A stretch of 64,000 nucleotides of DNA, taken from Arthrobacter sp. Leaf337. GTDB taxonomy: Bacteria > Actinomycetota > Actinomycetes > Actinomycetales > Micrococcaceae. Positions within the stretch are counted from its first letter, which is position 1. Every line of letters begins with the position of its first letter. The position numbers and the translations under genes are program-made. Positions 8,627 through 16,876 of this stretch are shown in pieces. The notes under the pieces are model-generated. The model did not search any database and was not told the DNA's origin. It saw only the letters and a program-made list of their open reading frames with translations. The stretch lies in contig NZ_LMPC01000029.1 of assembly GCF_001423745.1 (NCBI RefSeq), positions 319,212 to 383,211 on the forward strand, read 5' to 3'.

Positions 8627-8894
8627 ATGAGCACCACGACAGACTCGCCCTGCACTTCCAGTCCTGAAAGAACCGCTATCCTCTCGATGGCGGCCCTTTC
8701 CTGCGGCGATCAAATTGAAGCCTCCTACAAGGGCACCCTGATGCAACCGCGGCCAGGTCACGGAGATCGCCCCCAGCCAGGAGCTGTTCTGGATCACGGA
8801 CTACCTCACCGGAAGCCGCCGCCTTCTGGACGTTGTCGAATTCGAGATCGTCCGGCTGGCCAATCCGTCTGCCACCGAAGAGTCGGGCATCTAG
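8627..8894 (+). pseudogene. Frameshifted small hypothetical gene
   Basis: From the ATG at 8627 the frame encodes a plausible N-terminus (MSTTTDSPCTSSPERTAIL, then CGDQIEASYKGTL). After about 8740 that frame turns into proline/arginine-rich nonsense. Reading one base further on gives a convincing continuation: RGQVTEIAPSQELFWI, TGSRRLLDVVEFEIVRL, then a stop at 8892-8894. Joining the two needs one extra base (or loss of two) near 8741. The whole would be about 88 residues, of unknown function. It could be an inactivated gene, a sequencing error, or less likely programmed frameshifting. No recognisable domain. Confidence 0.45.
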
Positions 8895-8910
8895 ACGGGG
8901 GTCGTCCAAT

Positions 8911-9195
8911 TTAGCCAGGGATGCTGAAGAAGCGTTTCGGGTCGTCGGAGCCCAGCAAGTCATGGTGGAAGGCGATGGCGTCAACGGGCCGGGTGTCCAC
9001 AAACAGGACCGCGACCGTCCGGGAGTGGACAATGGTGTAGCGCGTGGGCCCGTCGAGCCAGGAGTGGATGCCGGTGTACTCCTCGACGAACAACCCGTCG
9101 CCGAGCAGGCCCCGCTCCTCGAGCAGGTTATAGACAACTTTCCAGGCGAGATCCATCAGGTCATGGATGGCCGCCTCCACAGTTGGAGCCGTCAT
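8911..9195 (-). CDS. Conserved hypothetical protein, 94 residues
   Basis: This small, soluble, acidic protein starts with a helical segment (VEAAIHDLMDLAWKVVYNLL), continues through WLDGPTRYTIVHSRTVAVLFVD and ends after FFSIPG. Its codon usage matches neighbouring genes and it has a plausible mix of secondary structure. I do not recognise a family. It is convergent with the frameshifted small gene to its left and divergent from the GNAT gene to its right. Confidence 0.55.
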   Translation of the reverse strand: MTAPTVEAAIHDLMDLAWKVVYNLLEERGLLGDGLFVEEYTGIHSWLDGPTRYTIVHSRTVAVLFVDTRPVDAIAFHHDLLGSDDPKRFFSIPG

Positions 9196-9334
9196 ATCAA
9201 GGGTATCCCCGGGTGCCGATCAACGAAAAGTCAACGTTTCTTGCTGGAGTCGTCGATCAGCCACCGCCTTACGGGCGTTGCTGTCGACCAGCTATCCGGC
9301 AAGCGTTTTGCGTCGAAGCGGACTGTCCGGTTGG

Positions 9335-9796
9335 ATGATTGTTGTGTCAGCTGAATGGGTGTTCCGGCCAAGTGATCGTTCTGACGCGCAATGGATGGCG
9401 GAGTTGCGAGCCGAAGTCATGCGCCCCGACCTGGAACGACTTGGTCGTTATGACCCGGGCCGTGTTCGCAAGCGCTTCCTTGACGCCTTCATTCCCGCGC
9501 ACACTCGCGTTATCCAAGTCGACGCGGAAGACATTGGGCTCGTGGCACTCCGTCCAGAATCCGATGCTCTATGGCTAGAACACTTCTACCTCGCGCCGGC
9601 ACATCAGGGACAGGGCATTGGGAGCAAAGTTCTGGCCCAGATCATGGCGGAACGCGATGACAGTCGACCTTACCGTCTTAACGTCCTTCGAGGCAGCCCT
9701 GCACGCCACTTGTACGAGCGCCACAGATTCGTCCTCGATCACGAAGATCTCGTCGACGTCTATCTGGAAGCCCCTCCACTCGCGGCTGCACGCTAG
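9335..9796 (+). CDS. GNAT family N-acetyltransferase
   Basis: The protein (about 153 residues) has the acetyl-CoA loop of the GNAT fold: LWLEHFYLAPAHQGQGIG followed by a helix (SKVLAQIMAER), then LNVLRGSPARHLYERHRF near the C-terminus, the usual motif B region. GNATs transfer acetyl groups to amines of small molecules or proteins. The substrate is unknown. The ATG at 9335 gives the usual domain length; the open frame upstream to 9167 looks non-coding. Its 3' end nearly touches a recombinase remnant on the other strand. Confidence 0.8.
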   Translation: MIVVSAEWVFRPSDRSDAQWMAELRAEVMRPDLERLGRYDPGRVRKRFLDAFIPAHTRVIQVDAEDIGLVALRPESDALWLEHFYLAPAHQGQGIGSKVLAQIMAERDDSRPYRLNVLRGSPARHLYERHRFVLDHEDLVDVYLEAPPLAAAR

Positions 9797-9831
9797 CCGA
9801 TTGACTCACGTGCGGCGGGGCCACGGAGACC

Positions 9832-10076
9832 GGCCAGCCGAAACGTGTGCCATTCTGCCTCGCGGCTGCGATGCCGGCGTTGACCCGCTCAACGATCAGA
9901 TCGCGCTCGTACTCGGCGAGGGTGGCGAGCATATTCAGCATCGTGCGCCCGGTCGATGTCGCCGGGTCAATGCCGTCGGCGATCGAGCGCACATGGACGC
10001 CGTGGTCGCGCAGCAGGGTCACGGTGTTGAGCACGTCGATCAGCGACCGGCCCAACCGAGCAAAATGGTTGAACCG
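9832..10076 (-). pseudogene. Serine recombinase (resolvase/invertase) fragment
   Basis: The frame holds the middle of a resolvase catalytic domain: LGRSLIDVLNTVTLL, GVHVRSIADG, then STGRTMLNMLATLAEYERDLI and ERVNAGIAAARQNG. In Tn3-type resolvases this follows the N-terminal catalytic serine region and precedes a C-terminal helix-turn-helix. Both are missing: the sequence upstream of the LGRS motif diverges, and homology ends just after RFG, next to the GNAT gene. This is a scar of a past Tn3-family or similar element and cannot be functional. Confidence 0.8.
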
Positions 10077-10229
10077 AACATCAGTGCTGTAGTAGTAGCT
10101 GGCTCCGGCGCTGAAGAAAGGGCATAAAGCAAGTCTTCTGTGCGCTCGTCACCGAGTTGCGGTTGGCAACGCTCCGACGATGCCAACCGTGACCAAAGCG
10201 CGCACGAGAATGCGAGAACAGGAGACGAA

Positions 10230-10529
10230 TCACCGCGCTCCGCCTGTCACAGCATCTAGGAATCTCCCGAGGAGATCGGCCAGTTCCTCGGGAGACTCCA
10301 ACTCGAGGTGCTCAAAGACCGAGGCAGTGAAGGGCCCATGGTTGAACTCGGCGTCACCAGACTCCCAAAGTAACAACTCAACGTCCGAGTCAGTAGACAG
10401 AGCCACCAGGAGATGAACTGACGGGTTTGCCGCGCCCGGCGGGCCGGACAGAAGCGTGACTTGACCGTGCTGCTCGAGCACATCCCGGTGCGCCGCAACC
10501 CAAGTTTCAAGGCGAGCAAGGTGCGTCAT
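10230..10529 (-). CDS. Small immunity-like protein, TriTu-type (tentative)
   Basis: The roughly 100-residue protein begins MTHLARLETWVAAHRDVL, has a central GAANPSVHLLVALS segment, then LLLWESGDAEFN and a C-terminal ELADLLGRFLDAV helix. This order (N-terminal LExWV helix, NPSV strand, LWESG strand, C-terminal helix) fits what I know of the TriTu immunity family found with bacterial polymorphic toxins. No toxin gene is visible nearby, so it would be an orphan. The start is taken at the second Met (10529) because the LxxLExW helix begins there. The family assignment is from memory of the pattern and moderate at best. Confidence 0.5.
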   Translation of the reverse strand: MTHLARLETWVAAHRDVLEQHGQVTLLSGPPGAANPSVHLLVALSTDSDVELLLWESGDAEFNHGPFTASVFEHLELESPEELADLLGRFLDAVTGGAR

Positions 10530-10569
10530 CGGCGACACACTACCACGATGCAGGTGGCGGGCGGCATTT

Positions 10570-10583
10570 GGCTCTGTTGAAAC
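10570..10583 (+). mobile_element. Possible IS6-family terminal inverted repeat
   Basis: GGCTCTGTTGAAAC resembles the outer end of IS6-family elements (GGCTCTGTTGCAAA in IS6100). It lies exactly where base composition changes from GC-rich to the lower-GC island on its right. No transposase and no matching opposite end are found within the next kilobase, so it may be a relic or a coincidence. Confidence 0.25.
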
Positions 10584-10777
10584 TTCTTATGACTGGTCTC
10601 CCGAGACAAGAACTTTGACGCAGAAAGTCTCTCCGAACACCGAAACTGCATTTCCCGTTGCTATGTCTCCCTTAGCGATCAGCGACATAATGCACGATTG
10701 CTTTAATTGCTACTTTCCAATCGCCGGAGCCCCACGAGGTTTTCCATCCATAGGACAGTTCTTACCGCTCACTGCGC

Positions 10778-11416
10778 TTGGGGCAAATTACAACTGAACA
10801 TTTTGATTCTACGTACATTCATTGGTATCCGGCAAATGGACGGAGCCAAGAGATAACCGACTTTGGCTTTCGCTTCTTGACCGCGGCAGGGCATGTAGAT
10901 GGATTAGGGTCATCCATTTCGTTTGACTTCGATAAATACGGACCCCTGGAAACGACTACATTTCTTTCAGTTTCAGGATGGATTGCCGATAACGATCTAG
11001 GAGATGCCGGAAATCATCTGTACGTGATTGGCGCGGAAGAGTCATGGCAGGCCTTTGCTGTCAATATCATGACAGCATTTGGCGAGTACTACGATCCGTA
11101 TCCTGTAACCTGGACAGAATTCCTTAGTTTATTCGGAAAGAGGCGCCATTCGATCAGTGGTCGAGTGGCGCCTCCACGTTCCTGTAGACAACCCTGCCAG
11201 CCTTGCTGCTTCAGAGGAAATAAGGCCGAACACTATGCTCATGCCGAGTACCCAAAAGTAGAACCTACAATTGCGGCCAGAAAAACAGCAACGGAAAAGG
11301 TCAGAACGCTAAACTTGCCCGAAGCAATCCAGGTGCCGATCAGAACCGACACAAATAACGGCGACGCAAGCATTCCAAGAACGACTCCTCGAGTCGTTAA
11401 GTTTGCCCTAAATTGA
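10778..11416 (+). CDS. Hypothetical protein in lower-GC island
   Basis: The frame (TTG at 10778) encodes a plausible globular stretch to about residue 125, rich in aromatic and acidic residues: TTEHFDSTYIHWY, ITDFGFRFLTAAG, SISFDFDKYGPLE, then WQAFAVNIMTAFGEYYD and WTEFLSLFG. After that the frame crosses a hairpin (11140-11174) and becomes Arg/Cys/Pro-rich, so the genuine coding part probably ends near 11140. A shorter open stretch in another frame upstream (10615-10797) may be part of the same gene. Codon usage is clearly more AT-rich than in neighbours, which points to recent transfer. No family recognised. Confidence 0.35.
   Translation: MGQITTEHFDSTYIHWYPANGRSQEITDFGFRFLTAAGHVDGLGSSISFDFDKYGPLETTTFLSVSGWIADNDLGDAGNHLYVIGAEESWQAFAVNIMTAFGEYYDPYPVTWTEFLSLFGKRRHSISGRVAPPRSCRQPCQPCCFRGNKAEHYAHAEYPKVEPTIAARKTATEKVRTLNLPEAIQVPIRTDTNNGDASIPRTTPRVVKFALN
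11140..11174. terminator. Long hairpin, probable terminator
   Basis: GAGGCGCCATTCGA (11140-11153) pairs with TCGAGTGGCGCCTC (11161-11174), a 14-bp stem with one T-G wobble and a 7-nt loop. On the minus strand it is followed by TTTCC, so it could terminate the small membrane-protein gene at 11239-11424. On the plus strand it coincides with the point where the hypothetical gene stops looking coding. Confidence 0.5.
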
Positions 11417-11424
11417 GCAGTCAT
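11239..11424 (-). CDS. Small two-helix membrane protein (61 residues)
   Basis: After a short polar N-terminus (MTAQFRANLTTRG) there are two hydrophobic helices, about residues 14-34 (VVLGMLASPLFVSVLIGTWI) and 38-58 (FSVLTFSVAVFLAAIVGS), joined by a short polar turn. This is a believable small integral membrane protein. It is AT-richer than the surrounding genome, like the rest of the 10.57-11.6 kb island, and a hairpin follows its stop. I do not recognise a family; small two-helix proteins of this kind occur as toxins, holin-like proteins and subunits. Confidence 0.5.
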   Translation of the reverse strand: MTAQFRANLTTRGVVLGMLASPLFVSVLIGTWIASGKFSVLTFSVAVFLAAIVGSTFGYSA

Positions 11425-11567
11425 ACTGCATTGTTACTCAAATCACCTCACAAGGTCGGCCATTCAAGCGAGCCGCATCACTAAAACCGATATCCATGCA
11501 GCTTTGCGTCGTATCACTGAACCTTATAGTGCCGGTACGGCGGAAGTTCTTTCCGACGCATACTCCG

Positions 11568-11783
11568 TCACAGTGGTTTCTTCTTCACCATAAGCACCAC
11601 ATCGACATGGGATCCTGGTGTCCAGTCAGGCAGCCTGCGGCCGTCGGGATGGGCCAATGTTAGGGCTACCACTTCGTCAGCGACCCCGTCCTTCGCCGTC
11701 ACCATCAGCTTGACCTGTGACGCTTCGGCGGCGGAATTCTCTCCAGTGAACATCTCGGCTCCTTTGCTCGTCTTGTTCTCCAC
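11568..11783 (-). pseudogene. N-terminal fragment of a VanB-type oxidoreductase
   Basis: The 71-residue frame includes VKLMVTAKDGVADEVVALTLAHP and then LPDWTPGSHVDVVL, which match the start of the FMN/NAD-binding PDR-type reductase domain of vanillate demethylase oxidoreductase subunits. These are normally about 310-320 residues and deliver electrons to a Rieske oxygenase. Homology ends abruptly after the VDVVL strand, near 11605, and the frame finishes with a lysine-rich tail. The FMN, NAD and plant-type ferredoxin domains are absent. The break coincides with the right edge of the lower-GC island, so an insertion probably removed the rest of the gene. Confidence 0.7.
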
Positions 11784-11853
11784 AAAGGTTCACTCACGGG
11801 TGACCGCCGCCACTACGCAACTCTCAATGGTTGAGAGGAAAACGTGGGACGAC

Positions 11854-12438
11854 TTACGGGAGTGGCGGTGCCGGGTACAGCATCGCCCGGGAAACGGCGC
11901 CTGACGCGGCTTGAAGGACTGCGATGCGGGAGCGTGCAGTGTCGTCATTGGGCACAATGATTGCCAGGGCAGCCATCACCTTTCCCGCAGGGGCCCGGAC
12001 CGGCACGGCGACGCCGGTGGCGTCGGGGGGAACGTGCCCGGCGAGCAATGCATACCCTTGGCGCGCGGTGAGGCGCTCCACGAAGAGCACCTCATCGCCT
12101 TCCATGACTCCGAGCTGGATGTGCTGGCCAACGATTGCATGCAGGTCTTCCATGACAGGCATCGCTGCTTCCCGCAGGCTGAGCGTCGGTGAAGCCCGGG
12201 AATCGAGCTCCCACATGCGGACCCCGATCCGCACCTTCCGGTCCTCGTCCCGTTGCAGTCAGCCGAAGCTGCCCAATTCCTCCACCAGCCGGGAGGCGGT
12301 AGCGATGTGCAATCCGGAACGGCGGGCAATTTCGGTGATGGTCAGCGCGGAATCGCCCGGCCCGAAGGCTTCGACGATGCGGACGACTCGGGAGAGTACA
12401 GACTCTCCCCCTTGGGTGCGGGGCATGTTCAATAGCAT
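11854..12438 (-). pseudogene. IclR family regulator, inactivated
   Basis: An IclR helix-turn-helix is clear (SVLSRVVRIVEAFG, LTITEIARRSGLHIATASRLVEEL), as is the effector domain (VRIGVRMWEL, LREAAMPVMEDLHAIVGQHIQLGV, DEVLFVERL, ending VAVPVRAPAGKVMAAL). Two lesions are visible. An in-frame TGA at 12259-12261 separates the two domains, one base change from a Trp codon. The effector domain also jumps from VERLTAR straight to QGYALLAG, skipping roughly 90 residues of ligand-binding fold. Only about 180 codons remain of the usual 250. It sits upstream of the aromatic operon at 12660 and may have been its regulator. Confidence 0.8.
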
Positions 12439-12659
12439 CCGTGATCGCCTCTCCCCGTGTCGAGCGTCATGGCCACCATCGCTACGCCTTGCGGAGAATC
12501 CACTAGCCGTCTTGAACGGCCGGCGGCAAACCTCCCTCATATATCCGTACGGCGAATAGCACATATCCCGATTTACGGCTTCCACGTATACCAAACCTGC
12601 CGCAGAGTAGTTCCACGACCTGCAAAAACAGAGCAGCCAGTACGCAGAAGGAATTCAAC

Positions 12660-13679
12660 GTGGAAACTCCCCTGTCCCATCTTGCCCACCTCGAGATCAC
12701 CACCCCGGACGTCGACGCCTCGGCACGGTTCTACGAGGAAAAGTTCGGCATGCGCATCATCGACCGGGTGGACGGCAACGTCTACCTGCGCTGCTGGGGC
12801 GATTACTACCGCTACAGCCTGGTCATTACCGAAGGACCGGAAGCATCCCTGGGCCGGATGGCCTGGCGCACCAACTCCCAGGAAGCCCTCGAAGTGGCCG
12901 CCCAGCGCGTCGAAGCAACGGGCGTGCAGGGCACCTGGACCGCCGGCGGCCACGGCTACGGCAAGGCCTATGAATTCAGGGGCCCTTACGGCCACCGCAT
13001 GCGCCTCTTCTTCGACGTCGAAAAGTTCGTGGCAGAACCCGGTTTCGAGTCCACCTACCCGGACCGGCCGGAGCGACGCAGCAGCCACGCCGCAGCACCC
13101 CGCTTCCTGGACCACGTCACAGTCGCCTGCTCGGACGTCCGTGGCTTCGCCAAGTGGTACAACGAAGCCCTGGGCTTCCGCGTCATGGCCTTCGTGGACC
13201 TGGACGAAGCACCCATCACCGTCTTCTCCGTCCTGACCACCAACGAAAAGTCCCACGACCTCGGCGTCGTCCTTGACACCTCCACCCGCGCCGGCCGCGT
13301 CAACCACATCGCGTTCTGGGTGGACGCCACCGAAGACCTCCTCCGCACTGCGGACGTCATGATGGAAAACGGCACCCCCATGGAATACGGACCCTCCATC
13401 CACGGCGTGGGCGAACAGAACTTCCTCTACTTCCGGGACCCGTCCGGCCTCCGTGTCGAGCTCAACTCCGGCGGCTACCGCAACTACGTCCCGGACTGGG
13501 AAGCCAACACCTGGAAACCGTCCGAAGGCTCCAACAACTTCTACAAGAACGGCGCCATGCCACACTCCATGACCGAATCCTTCCCGCCGGCCGAAGGCTT
13601 CACAGCCACCGAAGAAGGCGCCTCTCCCGAAATGAAGGAAGCCCTGCTGAACCCTTACGCCAAGCAGGGTCGGGGTTAA
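12660..13679 (+). CDS. Type I extradiol (catechol 2,3-dioxygenase-like) dioxygenase
   Basis: The protein has two VOC domains, as in bacterial extradiol dioxygenases. The N-terminal domain begins HLAHLEITTPDVDAS; the catalytic C-terminal domain has iron ligands His (FLDHVTV, near residue 151), His (RVNHIAFW, near residue 219) and Glu (LRVELNSGG, near residue 275). At 339 residues it is slightly longer than typical, with a C-terminal tail after the last ligand. It would open a catecholic ring next to one hydroxyl. It is the first gene of a tightly spaced operon with FAH-type hydrolases, a cyclase and a hydroxylase. The substrate is not deducible. Confidence 0.87.
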   Translation: METPLSHLAHLEITTPDVDASARFYEEKFGMRIIDRVDGNVYLRCWGDYYRYSLVITEGPEASLGRMAWRTNSQEALEVAAQRVEATGVQGTWTAGGHGYGKAYEFRGPYGHRMRLFFDVEKFVAEPGFESTYPDRPERRSSHAAAPRFLDHVTVACSDVRGFAKWYNEALGFRVMAFVDLDEAPITVFSVLTTNEKSHDLGVVLDTSTRAGRVNHIAFWVDATEDLLRTADVMMENGTPMEYGPSIHGVGEQNFLYFRDPSGLRVELNSGGYRNYVPDWEANTWKPSEGSNNFYKNGAMPHSMTESFPPAEGFTATEEGASPEMKEALLNPYAKQGRG

Positions 13680-13685
13680 AACACC

Positions 13686-14648
13686 ATGACCGAAACAACG
13701 TACTCCCTTATCCGTTTCCAGGAGCCGGGTGACAGCAAAGCTCGCGTGGGCCTCTTGGTGGGCAGCCGGGTCCTGCCGGTGGACGGTGACATCAACTCCC
13801 TGATCGAGCACTGGAACACTACCGAGGGCCGCTTGGACAGCCTGGCCGCGTCTGCAGGTGAGGAGACCGGCCTGGCGCTGGCCGACGTCGAAATTCTTGC
13901 CCCGGTGGAGCCGGCCCAGGTCCTGCAGACCGGCGCGAACTACCGCAAGCACGTGATCGACCTCGCCGCCGCACACCGCGAACCGGGCCAGGACGAAGAA
14001 GAAGTCCGCGCCACGACCGCCGCCATGATGGACAAGCGGGCAGGCCAGGGCACCCCGTACTTCTTCATCGGGCTTCCGACGGCGATCGCTTCCGCAACGG
14101 ACGACCTCACCCTGCCTGCCTACTCCAAGTCCCATGACTGGGAACTGGAGCTGGCGGCGGTGATCGGCAGGACGGCCTTCCGGGTCACACCAGAGGAGGC
14201 ACTGGAGTATGTGTTCGGCTACACGATGGTCAACGACATCACCACGCGGGAGTACGTTTTCCGCAAGGACATGCCCGCGATCGGATCGGACTGGTACCGC
14301 GCCAAGAACGCCCCGGGCTTCCTCCCCACCGGTCCGCTGCTGCTGCCGGCCAAGTTCTTCGGCGACCCGCAGGACGTGCAGGTGACCCTGAAGCTCAACG
14401 GCACGGCCATGCAGGACGAATCAACGCAGGACATGATCTTCGGAGTGGCCAAGCTGGTCAGCGAGGCCTCCCAGATCATGCCGCTGCGTCCGGGCGACCT
14501 CGTACTGACCGGAAGCCCTGCCGGCAACGGCCAGCACTGGGGCCGGCTGCTCCAGGACGGCGACGTCATGGAAGGCACCATCACCGGTCTGGGCACCCAG
14601 CTGATCCGCTGCAAGGATGAAGCTCACACTGAAGTCAGCAAGCCGTGA
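13686..14648 (+). CDS. Fumarylacetoacetate hydrolase (FAH) family protein
   Basis: The 320-residue protein carries the FAH catalytic core: YRKHVID, then WELELAAVIGR with the metal-binding acidic residues, a YTMVNDIT segment, and PGDLVLTGSPAGNG near the C-terminus. FAH-family enzymes hydrolyse or decarboxylate the keto acids made by ring cleavage, so it would act after the extradiol dioxygenase six bases upstream. Its stop overlaps the GTG of the cyclase gene (GTGA), showing translational coupling. A second FAH paralogue lies at 17956. Confidence 0.87.
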   Translation: MTETTYSLIRFQEPGDSKARVGLLVGSRVLPVDGDINSLIEHWNTTEGRLDSLAASAGEETGLALADVEILAPVEPAQVLQTGANYRKHVIDLAAAHREPGQDEEEVRATTAAMMDKRAGQGTPYFFIGLPTAIASATDDLTLPAYSKSHDWELELAAVIGRTAFRVTPEEALEYVFGYTMVNDITTREYVFRKDMPAIGSDWYRAKNAPGFLPTGPLLLPAKFFGDPQDVQVTLKLNGTAMQDESTQDMIFGVAKLVSEASQIMPLRPGDLVLTGSPAGNGQHWGRLLQDGDVMEGTITGLGTQLIRCKDEAHTEVSKP

Positions 14649-15688
14649 CCACCCAGGGCACCGCGCAGGCAACCAACACCGGTTCCGGGGAATCAGCCGA
14701 TTCCCCGGTGATCCGGCGTGAGGATCCGCTGGGCAGCATCCGGGCCATGGCGGAGGCGCACAACAACTGGGGCCGCTGGGGCGCAGATGACGTCCTGGGC
14801 ACCCTCAACTTCATCGACGCTGCGAAGCGCGTTGAAGCTGCGGCGCTCGTTAAGACCGGCGATGCGTTCTCGCTCTCCCAGCCGTTCGACACCAACGGCC
14901 CGCAAAAAGGCTGGCGGCGCCGCACCAACCCTGTCCACACTATGACGGACACCGGCGTGGACGCCGAACGCGGCAACCAGGGCTTCCCGCACGGCTTCGG
15001 CGGCGCTGACGATGTCATTGCCATGCCGCTGCAGTGCTCCACACAGTGGGACGGCCTCGGCCATATCTTCGACCAAGGCAAGGCCTGGAACGGCCGGGCC
15101 GCGGGCGACGTGGTCACCTCCGAGGGCGACCTTGTGACCGGCATCGAAACCGCCGCGGCCAAGATCGTCACCCGCGGCGTCCTGCTGGACGTCGGCCGCG
15201 CGCTCGGCCCGGAACTGGGAAGGACCGACGGCGAGCTGCCGGACGGGTTTGCCATCACCCCGGAACACCTCGAGCGCACCATCGAACTGCAGGGACCCAA
15301 CTCCATCGTCCGCCGCGGCGACATCGTGGTGATCCGCACCGGCCAGCACACCCGGGTCCGCCGCGACGGCTGGGGTGACTACGCCGGCGGCCCCGCACCC
15401 GGACTGTCCTTCAGCACCGCACCGTGGCTGCACCACAGCGAAATCGCCGGGATCGCCACGGACACCTGGGGCTTCGAAGTCCGTCCCAACGAATTCGACG
15501 GCGCCTTCCAGCCCCTCCACCAGATCGCCATCCCCAACCTGGGGCTCTTCCTGGGCGAAATGTGGGACCCGGACGCGCTGGCCGAGGCCTGCGCGGCGGA
15601 TGGCCGGTACGACTTCATGCTCACCGCTGCACCGCTCCCCATCACGGGTGCGGTCGGATCGCCCGTCAACCCGATCGCCGTCCGGTAG
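14645..15688 (+). CDS. Cyclase family protein (kynurenine formamidase-like hydrolase)
   Basis: This 347-residue protein of the cyclase/metal-dependent hydrolase family begins with a long polar segment, then WGADDVLGTLNFI, a metal-site region (TQWDGLGHIFDQGK), RGVLLDVGRALG and a C-terminal PLHQIAIPNLGLFLGE. Members include formamidases and ring-opening hydrolases acting on amide or lactone bonds. The GTG start overlaps the preceding FAH stop. The context suggests hydrolysis of an intermediate in the same aromatic pathway. Confidence 0.82.
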   Translation: MTTQGTAQATNTGSGESADSPVIRREDPLGSIRAMAEAHNNWGRWGADDVLGTLNFIDAAKRVEAAALVKTGDAFSLSQPFDTNGPQKGWRRRTNPVHTMTDTGVDAERGNQGFPHGFGGADDVIAMPLQCSTQWDGLGHIFDQGKAWNGRAAGDVVTSEGDLVTGIETAAAKIVTRGVLLDVGRALGPELGRTDGELPDGFAITPEHLERTIELQGPNSIVRRGDIVVIRTGQHTRVRRDGWGDYAGGPAPGLSFSTAPWLHHSEIAGIATDTWGFEVRPNEFDGAFQPLHQIAIPNLGLFLGEMWDPDALAEACAADGRYDFMLTAAPLPITGAVGSPVNPIAVR

Positions 15689-15751
15689 CTTTCAGCTAAA
15701 CAGCAACAACAATCCACCAGCAGTAACGCCGTCAATACAAAGGAGTCAGCG

Positions 15752-16876
15752 ATGGCAGCAGTACAGAACGTCGGAATCGTGGGGGCGGGAGCCGCGGGAC
15801 TGACCGCAGCCATCCTCCTGGCCGAGGCCGGAATCGACGTCGAAGTCCTGGAAAAGGCGGACGCTCCGCAGACCCTCGGATCAGGAATCACCCTGCAGGG
15901 CAACGCCCTGCGGATCCTGCGCCAGCTCGGGGTCTGGGAGCAGATCGAGGCCAAGGGCTACGCATTCGGTACGCTCGGCCTGCGCGCCCCGGACCCCGCC
16001 GGTACCGTGATCGCGGTCCTGGAGGACATGCGGACCGGCGGCGATGACCTCCCCGCCACCCTGGGCATGTACCGCCCCGACCTCACGACCATCCTCCGCG
16101 AACGCGCCGAACAGGCCGGCGCTCGCATCAGCTACGGCAGGACGGTCACCGGAATAGCGGACGACGGCGGCTCCGTCACCGTCAGCACCGCCGACGGCGC
16201 CACCGCTAATTATGACCTCCTGATCGGCGCCGACGGCCTGCACTCAGCCGTCCGCAAGGCGATCGGCATCGACGTGGAACCTGCCTCCACCGGCATGGGC
16301 ATCTGGCGTGCCTTTGTGGAGCGTCCCGCGGATGTGGTCCGCACCGACCTCACCTACGGCGGCCCCTGCTTCATCGCCGGCTACTGCCCCACCGGCCCGG
16401 ACACCATCTACGCCTACCTGGTGGAGAAGGCCCAGGAGCGCAGGCACGAGGACGGCCCTCGCATCATGGCCGAACTCGCCGCTGCCTACGGCGGGCCATG
16501 GAACGAGATCCGCGCCAACCTGGACCACAGTGCCCGCATCAACTACACGTGGTTCACCACGCACCTGGTGGACGGGCCCTGGAACCGCGGCCGCACCGTG
16601 ATCATCGGGGACGCCGCGCACAGCTGCCCGCCGACCATCGCGCAGGGCGCTGCCATGGCACTCGAGGACGCGGCGGTGCTCGCCGAACTGCTGATCAGCG
16701 CCGATGACGTCACCGAGACGCTTTGGAAGGAGTTCACCGACCGCCGGCTGGACCGTGCCAAGGCAGTTGTCAACGCCTCCGTCCAGCTGGGCCAGTGGAT
16801 GCTCGACGGCGTCCGCGACGCCGACGTGCCGGGCCTCATGCACTCGATCTCCAGCATGGTCAAGGAACCCGCATGA
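15752..16876 (+). CDS. FAD-dependent aromatic hydroxylase (salicylate hydroxylase-like)
   Basis: The N-terminus has the FAD dinucleotide motif GAGAAGLTAAILLAEAG, the middle has the DG motif (LLIGADGLHSAVR), and the C-terminal half has the GD motif GDAAHSCPPTIAQGAAMALED. These define group A flavoprotein monooxygenases, about 370-400 residues, which hydroxylate or oxidatively decarboxylate phenolic acids with NAD(P)H and O2. It probably generates the catecholic substrate of the extradiol dioxygenase. Its stop overlaps the ATG of the amidohydrolase gene (ATGA). The ribosome site is AAAGGAG. Confidence 0.87.
   Translation: MAAVQNVGIVGAGAAGLTAAILLAEAGIDVEVLEKADAPQTLGSGITLQGNALRILRQLGVWEQIEAKGYAFGTLGLRAPDPAGTVIAVLEDMRTGGDDLPATLGMYRPDLTTILRERAEQAGARISYGRTVTGIADDGGSVTVSTADGATANYDLLIGADGLHSAVRKAIGIDVEPASTGMGIWRAFVERPADVVRTDLTYGGPCFIAGYCPTGPDTIYAYLVEKAQERRHEDGPRIMAELAAAYGGPWNEIRANLDHSARINYTWFTTHLVDGPWNRGRTVIIGDAAHSCPPTIAQGAAMALEDAAVLAELLISADDVTETLWKEFTDRRLDRAKAVVNASVQLGQWMLDGVRDADVPGLMHSISSMVKEPA

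Noticed and set aside
9797..10229. Functional site-specific recombinase with a res site
   Set aside because: The catalytic serine region and DNA-binding domain are missing, and no clear res-type repeats were found nearby.
11417..11583. Plus-strand stretch encoding ITKTDIHAALRRITEPYSAG without a start codon
   Set aside because: It looks partly protein-like but has no start codon, overlaps the vanB fragment and matches nothing I recognise.
10570..11605. Intact insertion sequence in the lower-GC island
   Set aside because: Only one IS6-like terminus is seen; there is no transposase and no opposite inverted repeat, so it cannot be called an element.
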